DNA of 64,000 nt. Origin: Chionoecetes opilio. Lineage: Eukaryota > Arthropoda > Malacostraca > Decapoda > Majidae. Below the pieces are notes generated by a model. It saw nothing but the letters and a program-made list of their open reading frames with translations, was not told the origin of the DNA and ran no database searches. Positions 12,782 to 23,905 of this stretch are shown in pieces. The position numbers and the translations under genes are program-made. Within the stretch, counting starts at the first letter, position 1; each line of letters opens with the position of its first letter. The stretch is from NCBI GenBank assembly GCA_016584305.1, contig JACEEZ010021706.1, positions 142,501 through 206,500 of the forward strand, given 5' to 3'.

Positions 12782-12865
12782 GGGCCCCAGACATAACTAC
12801 GTCACGGTTTGTTTACCGCGGTGCATTGTGGAGATAAGTCGGGGTCGTCGCGGGTGACCTACGTA

Positions 12866-13275
12866 GGGAAGAAGACTACGACGATGAAAGAATTTAGAGT
12901 TGTTTAGTTTGAAATTGATATTCCAGGTGCTATATTACCAAGCCCTGTTCTCGCTGACAAGACTAGAGAAGTCCTGAGATGATGGCTGATGTGCAGAGGC
13001 TTCTCAACCAAAAAAACAGAGTCATAGCAGAGCCTCGTCAAGAGGTAAGCAACAAGTGGTAGGGACACCCCTACCACTTGCTTACCTTTTGACGAGGCTC
13101 TGCTGTGACTCTGTTTTCCTGGTTGAGAAGCCTCTGCATATCAGCCATCATCTCGATCAGGTCTTCTCAAGTCTTGTCAGCGAGAACAGAGCTCGGTAAT
13201 AGGCTAATAGCACCTGGAATATCAATTTCGCGCAAAACAACTCTAAATTCTTCCATCGTCGTAGTCTCCTCTTTG
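12866..13275. repeat. Near-perfect 410-bp palindrome
   Basis: The left arm (AGAAGACTACGACGATG... to CAAGTGGTAGGG) is repeated as its reverse complement up to CATCGTCGTAGTCTCCT, with the centre near 13,066 at GGTAGGGACACCCCTACC. Such an arrangement extrudes easily as a hairpin. Confidence 0.85.
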
Positions 13276-13481
13276 TAGGATGTACATATTCATGGTTATG
13301 ATAGTATTTATGTTCGTTCTTTATTAATTGAGTTCCTTTTGTTGTCTTTCCTCAGAATAAGTAGTAAGGTATACATCATGGTTTAAGTGTTACTTGACAG
13401 TTGTTTATGCAACTTGTTTATGGAGTAATCAGATAAATTAAAGCAAAAATTGGTGATGTTTGTGTAGAGATAAGTATAGAT

Positions 13482-13883
13482 AATTGACAGTCGCTTACCA
13501 TAAGACCCGTGGAACCAAGTTTCCGCCAAAAAGTGTATAACTACTCCTAAATATTGTCGGATTGAGCTGAAATTTGACATACACGTAGTGCTGTCAAAAT
13601 CAATGGGGGTCGTCGGAAGAATTTGTTTGCGTAAAACAAGCCCTTAATGAGTAATTAGCGTAAACTACTCTTAATTATTGTCGGATTGAGCTGAAATTCA
13701 ACATCCAAGTAGTGCTGTCAAAATCAATGGGGGTCTGTACAACACACTTTTTGCATCGAATAAGCCCTTAATGAGTAATTTACGTAATGAGTTAATTGGC
13801 TGGAACGTGGCTCGCTGTCACGTTCCAGCCGCAAGAACTGAGCCAAAAGCAAAGGGGCCAGAGGCTGGACGTCTATACTTGAT
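13482..13883 (+). repeat. Dispersed 400-bp repeat B, copy 1
   Basis: It contains a duplicated internal segment TGTCGGATTGAGCTGAAATT, AGCCCTTAATGAGTAATT and a hairpin GGAACGTGGCTCGCTGTCACGTTCC, and ends GACGTCTATACTTGA. Collinear copies are at 24996-25411 (+) and 29838-30112 (-). It is non-coding. Confidence 0.75.
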
Positions 13884-14367
13884 ACAAAAGGGAAGCTCAA
13901 TACTATAGTGTTTGCAGATGACACTGTAGAATACTACTAGCAGAGTTAAAAAGGTTTTCAAAAATTGGTAAATGAATGCAGTAGTGTTTGTGTGAAGAGG
14001 AAACTGAAAGTTAATGTGGCTAAAAGTAAAGTGCTAGTGTTTTGGTAGAAACCAAAGAGTGAAGTTATTGAGTTTGAAGATCAATATAGAATGAGAATTG
14101 AGAGCCAGAAGCAATGTAAAATAATGATGAATGGACAGTTAATGGCTCTATCGTGTGCAGGTATGGAGGCACGGAAGGGGAGATAAGAGAGAGGCCTGCC
14201 TACAAGGAAGGAAAGTAGTGGGATCCTAGGGGCGCGTGATGAGAGGACAGTGAGTAAGGAAGGCGCTTAGGGATAGCATACTAGTGCCGACAGTAACATA
14301 TGCAAGTCAGACCTGGACGTGGAATATATGTCGGAGGCCTAATTAAGATTCAAGCAGTTGAAATGAG

Positions 14368-14562
14368 TTACTTGAGAGGTGTCTGTGATGGAGTCCACAG
14401 ATTGTCGTTTCTTATCAGCTTTATCCAATTTATCTTTCTATTCTCAACTTTTAAAAGTTGGTACAACCGTAAGGAAGGAGTTCGTCTACTTATTGCAACA
14501 CAATATGGAACACAACAGTTTGCAGGAGGCATATTTAAGGACACAGCGTTGTCTTTCTTCAC
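14368..14562 (-). pseudogene. THAP zinc-finger domain remnant of a P-like transposase
   Basis: The minus-strand frame includes MPPANCCVPYCVAISRR and then NWIKLIRNDNLWTPSQTP. This matches the THAP pattern M(P)xxCxVPxC followed by W...IxRxxWxPS. THAP domains bind DNA at the N-terminus of P-element transposases. The expected CxxHF end and the catalytic part are missing, so this is a fragment. Confidence 0.65.
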
Positions 14563-14655
14563 TGGACAGCGCCCGCCCGCTCTCCCTCATGACCCCGACT
14601 TATCCCCACAATGCACCGCGGTAAACAAACTGTGACGTAGTTATGGGTTGGGTCC

Positions 14656-14760
14656 ATTCTGTGAAATAAAGCTCCAATTAATGCATCCCACTGTTCTACC
14701 TAGCAATCTTTTCACACATGCCTGTACAGACAACCACCTGGTTTGGTCTGGAGCCAGGAT
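14656..14760 (-). pseudogene. hAT transposase, upstream fragment
   Basis: Read leftward, this stretch gives APDQTRWLSVQACVKRLL, matching the hAT core TRWLSxxxxVxRxLEQWxAL. It breaks at the THAP-element insertion and continues as SDPTHVYD at 12,781. Sequence N-terminal to it is absent before the terminal repeats, so the host element was already deleted. Confidence 0.65.
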
Positions 14761-14950
14761 TTTATGAGGTTCAATATCAACACATTTTTTAAACTGCGAA
14801 ATTGCGTTTCAAAATTTTGGCGGTCCGCAATTCGCAATTCCGCAATTTTTTCAGGCATCCGTAATTGCGCAATTCCGCAACCGAATTACCCATTCCGCAA
14901 GTTGCGGAATTGCGGACTAAAATTGCGGAATGCCCACCTTTGCTTATAAG

Positions 14951-15937
14951 ACTCCAACATCCAAACCCCTTCTTGGAACTTTGGAAGGCGGCCTGATCAA
15001 GGGGGGTAGGGGAGGTAAATGATTTGTTTGCTCCCCTCCCCTACCAAGCAGACTCCCATGGATAGGTATGTTCGATATATATGATACCTATGTTCTTACG
15101 TTCTAAAAAAGAAAGAAATATGCAGGAGCCAGCTGCAAGTGGATGTTAACTTTAAAGAAAATGAATGCCCTCTCACAGCTGATCATTAAGTAGCCGGATG
15201 AGTCACATTCAGCCCAAGGGATGCTATGGGAAGATTTCACCGCGCAACAGACTGTATAATATGTCATAAGAGTTTGGCATAACTACATATCCCATGATTT
15301 CCTCTCCCTTGCCTGGCAGCCTGGTACATCATCTTGGCATTAACCTGTACACCCAGCAGTGTGAAGTGGCTTCACAACTAGGAAATCCTCATTCCTATGA
15401 ACATATTAGATTTAATGAAAGAAAATTTCATGTTTGTTGCATTGGCGTCACATGGGAAGCTGTGGTTAATGCAAGTATATCCCGGGATACCTTAAGTGTG
15501 TGCATAGTTTTCATTGATCACGTGAGCTTGCGTGTAGCGTCCCTGCATTCGGTCAGCGGTTCGAGTCCACCAAGTTCGTCCTGGCGTGGTGGCGCTTTGT
15601 ATAGTCAATAACCTTGTAGTTGGTACTTGCAAAGTGTCTAGATAGGATCAAAGTATCTTATCTTATAACATTGATCACGTGGCTTCCATTGACAGAAACA
15701 TTCTTAGGCTTAAATTTGTGAAGCATTACATAACTCCTGCTTACATAAAGTGATGTTAGGATGGACACTGAGCCTCACTATTTGAAAGAGTATTGATGCC
15801 AAAGACCTATTGTTGTATTCAGTATTTTATCAGTATAGTATCAATGTTATGTATGCCGACCATGAGCCCCACCCGCTAAGCAGATCTGCCCATAACGTAA
15901 CTCCTGCACACTCCATAACGTAATATCAGTCACCAAC

Positions 15938-15985
<48 letters not shown>
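14951..15985. other. Unannotated intron-2 sequence with short (AG)n at its end
   Basis: No gene or clear repeat family is seen from 14,951 to 15,940. A B-box-like GGTTCGAGTCC lies at about 15,560, without a complete tRNA. An (AG)n array occupies about 15,943-15,983. Confidence 0.6.
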
Positions 15986-15986
<1 letters not shown>

Positions 15987-16175
15987 CAGATTCAATACTT
16001 TTATTCACAATTGAATTAACATTTGTGAAAAAGACTGTTTCGAGATAACAGTCTTATCTCAGGATACATAATATTAGCTGATGATAGTACTAGTACATTA
16101 ATACGATGGACAATATTGTTGTTTTAGTAAGCTTCACATTTTTGTTTTGTTTTGTTTTGTTCTTCCTTAGATTAA

Positions 16176-16505
16176 TCATCTAATGGCACAGAATTCTGGA
16201 TGTGCAGTTAGTGTTTGTGGGAGGAGACTAATGAAGTGAATTGCAAGTTCAGCAAGGGTGGGTGTGGGCACAGAACACTGTTGTCTTTGGCGGGTAACGC
16301 AGCCACAATCACGAAGGTAGTGAGCAAGTGTGTGCCCATCCTCAGTAGCGCACAGCCTACAGCGACGCCCTTCCTCCGGCGTGTTGATGCCAATTTCCCA
16401 TCCATAAGGGTACCCAAGTTTGATCCTGGATATCACCACCTCGCACAACGACTTAGAGGACGTTGTGGTGGGAGCAGGCACCCAGCGGCCACATCGGTGT
16501 ACCAC
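16176..16505 (-). pseudogene. LINE ORF2 C-terminal segment
   Basis: This frame reads VVISRIKLGYPYGWE and then CRLCATEDGHTLAHYLRDC, a Cys/His cluster found downstream of RNase H in I-type LINEs. It is shifted relative to the RNase H frame and ends at a stop at 16,176. Confidence 0.7.
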
Positions 16506-17110
16506 CGGGCACTCGTGCTGCCGCAGCCAGCCTCCTGTTCGTGCACCCTCCGTCTCTGAGCTTCCGCCCTTCGCCTCACAGTGCCCCTCAACTGTCGGAG
16601 GGTCCTGGGAATAACGACAGTCACTGCTTCATTCATGGTCGCCTGCTTGGCCAAGGCGTCTGCTTCCTCATTGCCTGTGATGCCAACATGGGAGGCGACC
16701 CATGTGATAGTAACGCTCCTGCCCATGTTGTGAATGGCCTTGACTGCCGCACGAATGGCGTGTGTCAGGTGGGTATTCTCAGTGTCCTGCTTGTTGATGC
16801 AGGCTATGGCAGTCATGGAGTCCGTGACGATGAGGGTGTTGAGTCTGTGGGCGGTGTGGGCGTGATCCAGAGCCATAGATATGGCTGTCAGTTCAGTTTG
16901 CGTGGAGGATGAGAAATCCGAGGTTCGCGCAGAGGCTGTGTGTACGCGGCGGGTGGCAGCGGCAATAGGATCCTCGCCACCCATTTTGCACACAAAGGCT
17001 GCGCCTGATCGTCCTTCGGCAGGATCTGTAGATCCGTCGGTGTAGTACACTGCTGCGTATGGCTCCCTGACGCCTTGTATGTTTTGCAGACCTTCCTGCC
17101 TTAGTTCCAC
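16433..17110 (-). pseudogene. LINE RNase H domain
   Basis: It contains YYTDGSTDPAEGRSGAAF, ELTAISMALDHAH, LIVTDSMTAIACI and VASHVGITGNEEADALAKQA. These supply the D-E-D-D residues of an RNase H1-type domain. It belongs to the element's ORF2 but lies in a different frame from the RT part. Confidence 0.85.
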
Positions 17111-17423
17111 GGGTAGGCAGTCACGTTTCTTTCGCCGCGGGGGCCTGACAACTGTTGTGATGAGTGTGGCCTCCCACGGGGCCGTGGCGTTACGCTCCAG
17201 AGGAATGACGGCAGTATTATGGCCTCCCAGGCGACACCAGAGTGTTGTAGTGTCTCTATCGCCGTCTTAAGCCACCTGCCTTGCCCTCGGTGACCTTCAT
17301 GATGATTGTGAAGCTGAGTGTGGACTTCATCGGGATGGTCGGCTCTGATGTATGATTTTATGAGGAAGTTGGCCGTCATAACTTTCAATCTTGCTGTCAG
17401 TGATGACACTTGGGTCTCCGCCC

Positions 17424-18960
17424 TCATGTTTCAGTCTTGGTCCATTTCGGTGCTCCCAATATGGTCCTCAGCGCCTCATTCTGTATTGTTTCAAGAGATT
17501 TCGCATCTGTAGTGGTGATATGTAGGAGAACAGGACTGGCATAATCAACAAGTGAGCGTACCAAGGATTTGTATGCGCTCAGGATCACGGTGCCTGAAGC
17601 TCCCATTCCCTTCCATGACATCGCCCTCAATATCCTATTCCTTGCCCTGCATTTGTCCTTCAGATGCTGGATCTCAGCCTTGCAGCCGTTGTTACGGGCA
17701 ACAATGACGCCAAGATAACGCTGCGTCGCTACCCACTCTACGTTTTGACCTTGGAGTCGTAGTGTGTCCAGGGGGGCGTTCCTTGTCTTGGCCATAGCTT
17801 TGGTCTTGGTCTGAGATATGGTGAAGCCAATTTCCTCACATTTGTCCGTTAGAAGGTTTAGTGATTCTTGCATGGTAGTGGTGGAGTCTCTGCCCGTCGT
17901 CTGCAGAACAACGTCATCAGCATAGCCGATGTGCTGTGTCCCCTCCGGGTAAGGGAGTCTGGCAAGCACGTTCATCAGGATATTAAACAGTGTAGGACTG
18001 ATGACTCCTCCCTGTGGCGTTCCATTGTCTAGCCTCATGTAATCAGAGGCTTTCCCCTGAAATATAACACGGGCCTTTCTGTCCGAGAGGTATTGCTGCA
18101 CCCATAGGAGAAGCTTGCCTTTCACTCCCAATTTTGTGAGCTCAGCGAGGATTGGCAGTGGTTGTGCCCTGTCAAATGCTTTTTCTATATCAAGAAACAC
18201 AGCTGTCTTGGCCTTGTCATTTGTATAGTAGTTGGCGAGGCAGTTGGCAGTGCTCCTGTGCTTGACAAAGCCATTCACACCTGTATCCAAGTGCCGATCT
18301 TGTAGGTGAGCCGGCTAAGTAATATGCGTTCCAGCATCTTACATAAGGTTGAAGTGAGGCTGATGGGGCGAAACTGGTTGTCTGCACCTGATTTTGGGAC
18401 AGGAATGATATTAGCTGTTGTCCATTCCTTAGGTAGCGTCCCCTGGGAGAAGGACATGTTAAAGAGCTGCAATAGAGGGTCACCCGCAACATTGCAGACA
18501 GCATTCAGCATGGAGTAGGTTATGCCGTCCTCACCAGGCGCTGTGTCACCACTCGTTTTCTGCGCCCTGAGCATCTCCTCCCTCGTGATGGGCTCATCAG
18601 TGTTATCCGATAGTAGCGTGGCCGCAGTGACTGCAGCCAGCCTCGCCGGATCAAGGTTGGTCTTGGCTACTTTGATGTTAGGAGGCAGATTAGTATTCGC
18701 TGATCGCTCGTGGTAGTCCCTCATGAGCTCAGACGCCTTCCTCGCCGGGTCAGGGTGAGCGGGAGGTTTCGTATGTTTGCCTCTAATGCGGTTGACGTGC
18801 CTCCACACCTGGGTCATGTTGGTGGCGTGAGTCAACCTTCCCGTAAACTGCAGCCATTTCTCCTCACGAATAAGGGCAATTTGGTCTCTCGCATACAAAG
18901 CCCAATCCTGAAGTCTGTCCAATCCAATCCTGTCTGCTCTCGTCAGTCCTGGTGTGGTGG
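17424..18960 (-). pseudogene. LINE reverse transcriptase domain, broken near 18,285
   Basis: The upstream part (18,275-18,960) includes SGDTAPGEDGITYSML and PVPKSGADNQFRPISLTST. The downstream part (17,424-18,290) includes VFLDIEKAFDRAQPL, NGTPQGGVISPTLFNILMN and IGYADDVVLQTT, with the YADD catalytic box. A single frame change near 18,285 separates fingers from palm. Confidence 0.88.
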
Positions 18961-20006
18961 TGATTCTTTGTGAGCTGACGAGATACTTTGTTAAGGAACT
19001 TAATTTTGCTGTCATAGTACCAAAGATGTTTCTTATTAGGGTTAAACTTATTCTTCCCCTGGCGGGGTATGGAGGCATCAGCTGCATCATGAATGGCGCG
19101 AGTGAGGTCTTCAGCAAAGTCTTGCACAGAGACGGGAACAGGATACGAAGCATACCAGGTATTTAAATGTTCCGTGAATAACTTCCAATCAGCCTTCCTC
19201 GTTATCCATTTGTTCCTCGGAATTGCTGGTACGTCACCACACCTGGGCAAGTAAATTGTTGACACCTGTGCCCAGTGGTCACTCATAAGTTCATGAACGC
19301 CGCAAACACTGGTGAGATGGCCACTGTCATTGACTGTCAGGGTAAGGTCAAGTCTCCCTCCCGCTATGTGAGTGGGTTGTGATGCGCCGTGGAGCTTCAG
19401 CTCTTCAAATTCCTCCAGCATGTGGATGATGTGGCACCCACGAGGATTACTGCCGCCATCACTCCAGGGCTCTAAGAGTGGATGATGGGCATTATAATCA
19501 CCACTCAGCACGAGTAGCCGTCTTTGGTTATTCTCCAATGTAGGTAGTAAGTCGAGTTGTGATCTCTGCCTGCAGTACACATTACACACGTCCACCTTAG
19601 TGGACCTGTCCATATGTAGCGTGACGCACAGCGAGTCCACTTGTTCCCCGAGGTGTGGAGGAGCAAGCGTCAGGGTGGCTGGGAGGTCCTTTCTGACAAG
19701 GGTGATAAGTCCTCGTGATCCTCCCTGATGGAGGGGTTGAGCAAACACTTGATAGTTTCCAAATCTCATGTTAGTCGTTTCACATACCAACGTCTCCTGG
19801 AGGAGGACGACCGCCGTGTCATTGGCTTGGATGTACTGCAGTAAGGTGGCTGCCTTGCTGACCAGCCCGTATATATTCCATTGCAGAATCGTCAGTGGTT
19901 TGGCTGTGGTTAACCTTGATGACGTACCTGTCTGTGCATTAAATTGGCTTGGAGGATGAGTGGTGCCGAGCGCGGGCCTAGAAAGGCGCAGGGCGTTAGC
20001 TACCAT
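18961..20006 (-). pseudogene. LINE APE-type endonuclease (ORF2 N-terminus)
   Basis: The likely ORF2 start is the Met codon at 20,006. The domain includes LTILQWNIYGLV, VVLLQETLVCETTNMRFG, LVLSGDYNAHHPLLEPW and a C-terminal MSDHW, which hold the conserved N, E, D-N and D-H residues of APE-like endonucleases. The frame breaks near 18,955 before the RT. Confidence 0.85.
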
Positions 20007-20020
20007 AGGTATTCGTGTGT

Positions 20021-20584
20021 TTACTTCGTGGCCAGCAGGCCTTCCCGGGGCAGGCAGGGTGGACGGGGGGGTGGGGGAGCAACTACTTCCATCGAGAGAG
20101 AGGCACTGTCGTCGACCCGGCTGGGTAGCGGTTGTTCGCCCCTTGGGACCTGAGATGAAGGGACCTGAGGCAGAGGTGTGAGGGTTGATAGTAGGGGGGG
20201 AGGGGTCAGACCGCCGGTGTGTTGACTTAGCGCGCCGCTGTATCCCGGCATCTGAGCTGGAATCTTCCCCTCCTGCCTCTTGTGTGTTTCTGTGTTCATC
20301 AGGGCACCACAGGGCTCCGTATGTCGCGGCGGCCTTGTCCCTAGGGCGCTGTGTAGCATCAGTGACATCTCCGTCATTATAGTCTTCATGGTCGCTATCT
20401 CTCCCTTCAGGCTCGAAAGCTCCCCCTTCACTCCCATAAGCTCTGCCGTCATACCCGTCATACCTCCTTTCACTTCCGTCAGCTCTCCTTGGAGGGATGT
20501 AATCTGGTCCCGCATGCCTCCGCTCTCTGTCTGGAGGAGAGCTTGCGTCGTCTGTAGCATTTGCACATCGTTCTTCAGTGTCAT
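20021..20584 (-). pseudogene. LINE ORF1-like coiled-coil protein
   Basis: An open frame of 187 codons starts MTLKNDVQMLQTTQALL and continues in heptads rich in Leu, Met and Glu (ITSLQGELTEVKGGM), predicting a coiled coil, followed by a Pro-rich tail. It stops 15 bp before the probable ORF2 start. No zinc knuckle is seen. Confidence 0.6.
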
Positions 20585-20867
20585 AACAGTCTCCTCGAGA
20601 CTGCTGACGCTTAAGGCGTCGTGGTTTATGCCCTGAGGGAGTGGGGGGGGGGGAACAGTCTCTCCGTGGGCAGATGGAGGGTAGGAGGGGGGGGAGGGTT
20701 GTCTTGGGACATTTAATGGGTTCGCGATAAGAGCACAGTCGTGAGCGACCTGCTGGTGGCTGGGTTGGGGGAGTGTGGGGGGGGAGGGGTAGAGATGTGG
20801 TTGAATAGGAAGTAAGGGAGGAGGATGGGTGAAGGCAGAAGGATAAGGGGATAGCTAGCTCTCTTCC

Positions 20868-21128
20868 TACCGTAGATAACACTATAGTCGCCAGTCACTT
20901 GCCACTGCACTAATGTCACCAGGTTTAATATATTACAAATTTTAGCATCACTACAGACTTGTATTTTCCACTGAAGACACATGCACAGTAGTTTATATTA
21001 TGTACATCACACTACATGTCTTCAGTGGCACATAAAAGTTTGTAGTGATGCTAAAATTCGTAATATATTGTGCCTGGCGACATTAGTGCAGTGGCAAGTG
21101 ACTGGCGACTATAGTGTTATCTACGGTA
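20868..21128. mobile_element. MITE family A, complete palindromic short subtype
   Basis: About 260 bp forming a nearly perfect inverted repeat from TACCGTAGATAACACTATAG to CTATAGTGTTATCTACGGTA, centred near 20,998. Half or damaged copies lie at 920-1072, 30444-30695 and 60822-60897. Confidence 0.88.
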
Positions 21129-21633
21129 GACATTTTCTAAGTAACGATATTTTGTGCTGTCTACACTCTGGACTATTCTCGCACTGGCCTCGCAAAGCAT
21201 ACCACTGGCCTTCAGTTGCAGCCAGATTAAGCCACAGCATTCGCCTTATTCTAAATTATTTCCACCCGAATTATTATATATTTTTCCCCTTCTTTTTACC
21301 AATCGCAACCCACAAGAGCAACCTTGATAACTCACTAACCCTTACCAGCCAAACATTGTTATCATACTTATTAGCAAGTCACCCCCCGTGCTCTTTGTAT
21401 CACAGGTTAGTAGCATACATAAGTAGATAACAGTATTATGTATCTCAGGCCCTTATCTGTTACCTCATCAGAATGTGTCAGGCAGGGTGTGGCGAGGTGT
21501 ATCACAGTTCTGATTTCATGCTTACTGCTCCTCCTTGTTTATATGTATGTAATAATTTGTATACATAATTTATCTTATTAATCTCTTGGTATGGGCTTGG
21601 TTACTCTAGAATTTGACAGAATTTTCATGTTAA

Positions 21634-21837
21634 CCCCTTGAAGCCCAGAACGTAATTTTCATTGTAATATAACCACCATTTGACGATTTTAATTAACATA
21701 AGCAGTATTATATAGATATGACCTGTTTAATATACTTGTCCATTAGCTAATTTGGTTTATTTAGTTACTTTTTCGTAGTTTTATGGCTAATAACAGACGA
21801 TTTCAAATAGCGAAGGCAAGATCTGGGCGTGAAGGGG
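21634..21837 (+). mobile_element. piggyBac-type MITE (TTAA duplication), copy 1
   Basis: About 204 bp. Ends are CCCCTTGAAGCCCAGAACG and the complement of CCCCTTCACGCCCAGATCT, flanked on both sides by TTAA (21630-21633 and 21838-21841). CCC...GGG termini with a TTAA duplication are the piggyBac signature. Non-coding. Confidence 0.8.
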
Positions 21838-21849
21838 TTAAAGGTTTCA

Positions 21850-23185
21850 TCTAGATAGCATCTATCTGCTCACAATCTTCTATCTGATCGTCAGTACGGT
21901 TTCCGTAAAGGGCGATCTACTGGCGATCTTCTAGCTTTCCTAACTGAATCTTGGTCATCCTCCTTTGGGGGTTTCGGTGAAACTTTTGCTGTTGTCCTTG
22001 ACATATCAAAAGCTTTTGATAGAGTCTGGCACAAATCTTTAATTTCCAAACTACCCTCATTCGGTTTCTATCCTTCTCTCTGTACCTTCATCTTAAGTTT
22101 CCTTTCAAACCTTTCTATTGCAGCTACTGTAGACGGACATTGTTCTTCTCCTAAATCTATCAATAGTGGTGTTCCCCAGGGTTCTGTCCTATCACCCACT
22201 CTCTTTCTATTATTCATTAATGATCTTCTAAGTCTAACTCAAAACCCTATCCATTCCTACGCTGATGATTCTACCCTGCATTTTTCAACGTCGTTTATTA
22301 GACGTCCAACTCAACAGGAACTAAGTGATTCACGGAGAGATGCCACTGAGCGCCTACCTTCTGATCTTGCTATAATTTCTGATTGGGGCAAAGCAAACCT
22401 TGTTTTGTTCAATGCCTCAAAAACCCAATTTCTTCACCTATCTACTCGACAAAACCTACCAGATAACTGTCCCTCTTCTTCAATGACACTCAACTATCTC
22501 CTTCTTCGACAATGAACATTCTAGGACTATCCTTTACTAAAAATCTGAACTGGAAATCTCACATTTCATCTCTTGCTAAAACAGCGTCTAAGAAGTTAGG
22601 TGTGCTGTGGCGTCTGCGTCCTTTTTTTTCTCCCTCCCAATTGCTTGCTCTCTACAGGGGCCTTATCCGCCCATGTATGGAGTATGTCTCACATGTTTGG
22701 GGAGGATCCACTCATACAGCTCTCCTAAACAGGGTTGAATCAAAAGCTTTTCGTCTCATCAACTCCTCTCCTCTGACTGACTGTCTTCAATCTTTAAATC
22801 ACCGATGCAATGTTGCTTCTCTTGCTATCTTCTACCGCTATTTTCATGCTCACTGCTCTTCTGAACTTACTAACTGCATGCCTCCCGCGGCCTCGCTGCA
22901 CAAGACTTTCTACTCATTCTCATCCCTATTCTGTCCATCTTCCTAATGCAAGAGTTAATCAGTATCTTTACTCTTTCATCCCTTTCACTGGTAAACTCTG
23001 GAACTCTCTTCCTGTTTCTATTTTTCCACTTTCCTATGACTTAAATCTTTTCAAGAGAAGAGTAACAAGACACCTCCCGAACTAAATTGGCACAGTGGCA
23101 CACCCTCTTTATTCTCTTACTGTCTTCTTTATAGGGACTGGCAACTAAGCGGGCTTTGTGTTACCCATTTTTGTTGTGCCCTTGG
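21850..23185 (+). mobile_element. Second LINE (Jockey-like), 5'-truncated, RT part
   Basis: Conceptual reading gives QYGFRKGRSTGDLLAFLTES, VVLDISKAFDRVWHKS, GVPQGSVLSPTLFLLFINDL and SYADDSTL. After a break near 22,500 it continues LGLSFTKNLNWKSHISSLAK to GKLWNSLPVSIFPLSYDL. This is an RT core plus C-terminal region without RNase H. A 3' fragment of the same family is on the minus strand at 41045-41720. Confidence 0.85.
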
Positions 23186-23369
23186 CTAGTCCTTTATGAT
23201 GTAAAAAAAAAAATCTTCAGACAACAGTACACACAAATATACACACAAAAGAAAAAATAAAGGAAACTGATCAGATGAAGATATCCAGAGGAGTTTAAGA
23301 ATGCATAGTGATGTAGCGAGGGCGTGATGTACAGCCTTCAATATAGAGTGAATAGGTTGAGAGGTTTGA

Positions 23370-23905
23370 CAGGAACTACCACGTGTAGGTCTCACGGCCT
23401 CTTGTAGCTTCCTTATTACCTCCGCCAACGAAGTTGGAGGGGTTATGTTTTCACCCCGATCTGTCTGTCTGTTTGTTAGTGTACAGGATTTCTCGAAAAG
23501 TTACAAATAGATTTGGACCAAACTCGGTATACCAAGTCTATTTGGTATAAGGAAGAACTGATTTAATTTTGGATGAAATCTATTGACAACTGTTGCCATG
23601 GCAACCAATTGATGGACAATTCGGGCGGACGTATGCGCTCATACTGAGTGCATATATACGTATATATATATATTCTTTCTTTTTTTTAACTGTTTTTTTT
23701 TACTTTTTTTTTACTTTTTTTTTTTAAATCGAATCACAACTGTTGCCATGGCAACCAATTGATGAAATATTCGGGCGGAGGTATGCGCTCTACTGAGTGC
23801 ACCCCCCCCCCTAGTTTTCTTATGTTCTTATGAGAGGGGGAGCAATGGCATCTCACGGGCTCTTGTAGCTTCCTTATTTTCTTATGTTCTTATGAGAGGG
23901 GGAGC
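23370..23905 (+). repeat. LINE-tail fragment and dispersed CCGCCAACGAAGTTGG repeat
   Basis: A LINE tail (GGAACTACCACGTGTAGG... CTTCCTTATT) runs directly into CTCCGCCAACGAAGTTGGAG. That sequence then includes two copies of CTGTTGCCATGGCAACCAAT, near 23,590 and 23,745. A second LINE tail ends near 23,905. No transposase is seen. Confidence 0.6.

Larger units (their letters stand above)
12792..14645 (-). mobile_element. P-element-like (THAP) DNA transposon, internally deleted, inserted in the hAT transposase
   Basis: Inverted ends of about 60 bp read CATAACTACGTCACGGTTTG and continue GTTTACCGCGGTGCATTGTGG, matched at the right by the complement, ending GACGTAGTTATG. The only coding remnant is a THAP zinc-finger domain at the right end. 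The interior holds a 410-bp palindrome and a dispersed 400-bp repeat. The element splits the hAT transposase frame. No clean target duplication is visible. Confidence 0.68.
9528..14942 (-). mobile_element. hAT transposon, decayed, hosting several nested elements
   Basis: The ends are CAGAGGTGGGCATCGCAA and the complement of CAAAGGTGGGCATTCCGC, typical of hAT elements. They are flanked by near-identical 8-bp duplications, CTTATACG (9520-9527) and CTTATAAG (14943-14950). Both subterminal regions consist of repeated GCAATTCCGCAAT motifs. The interior carries minus-strand hAT transposase fragments split by a THAP/P-like element. A PIF/Harbinger-type element and MITE family A are inserted downstream. 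Confidence 0.82.
15985..20867 (-). mobile_element. I-type non-LTR retrotransposon with ORF1, endonuclease, RT and RNase H, frame-broken
   Basis: Read on the minus strand the element has a coiled-coil ORF1, an ORF2 with APE-type endonuclease, reverse transcriptase and RNase H, and a C-terminal Cys/His segment. This is the domain order of the I group of LINEs. At least five frame changes (about 18,955, 18,285, 17,430, 17,105 and 16,500) break ORF2. The 3' end is A/G-rich near an (AG)n array, and the 5' end abuts a family A palindrome at 20,868. Confidence 0.85.

Noticed and set aside
15540..15605. B-box-like GGTTCGAGTCC suggesting a tRNA
   Set aside because: No A box at the right distance and no cloverleaf could be formed by eye. 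The same holds near 24,940.
16215..16912. Plus-strand frames of 114-149 codons
   Set aside because: They are antisense shadows of the LINE RNase H region, which has clear motifs on the minus strand.
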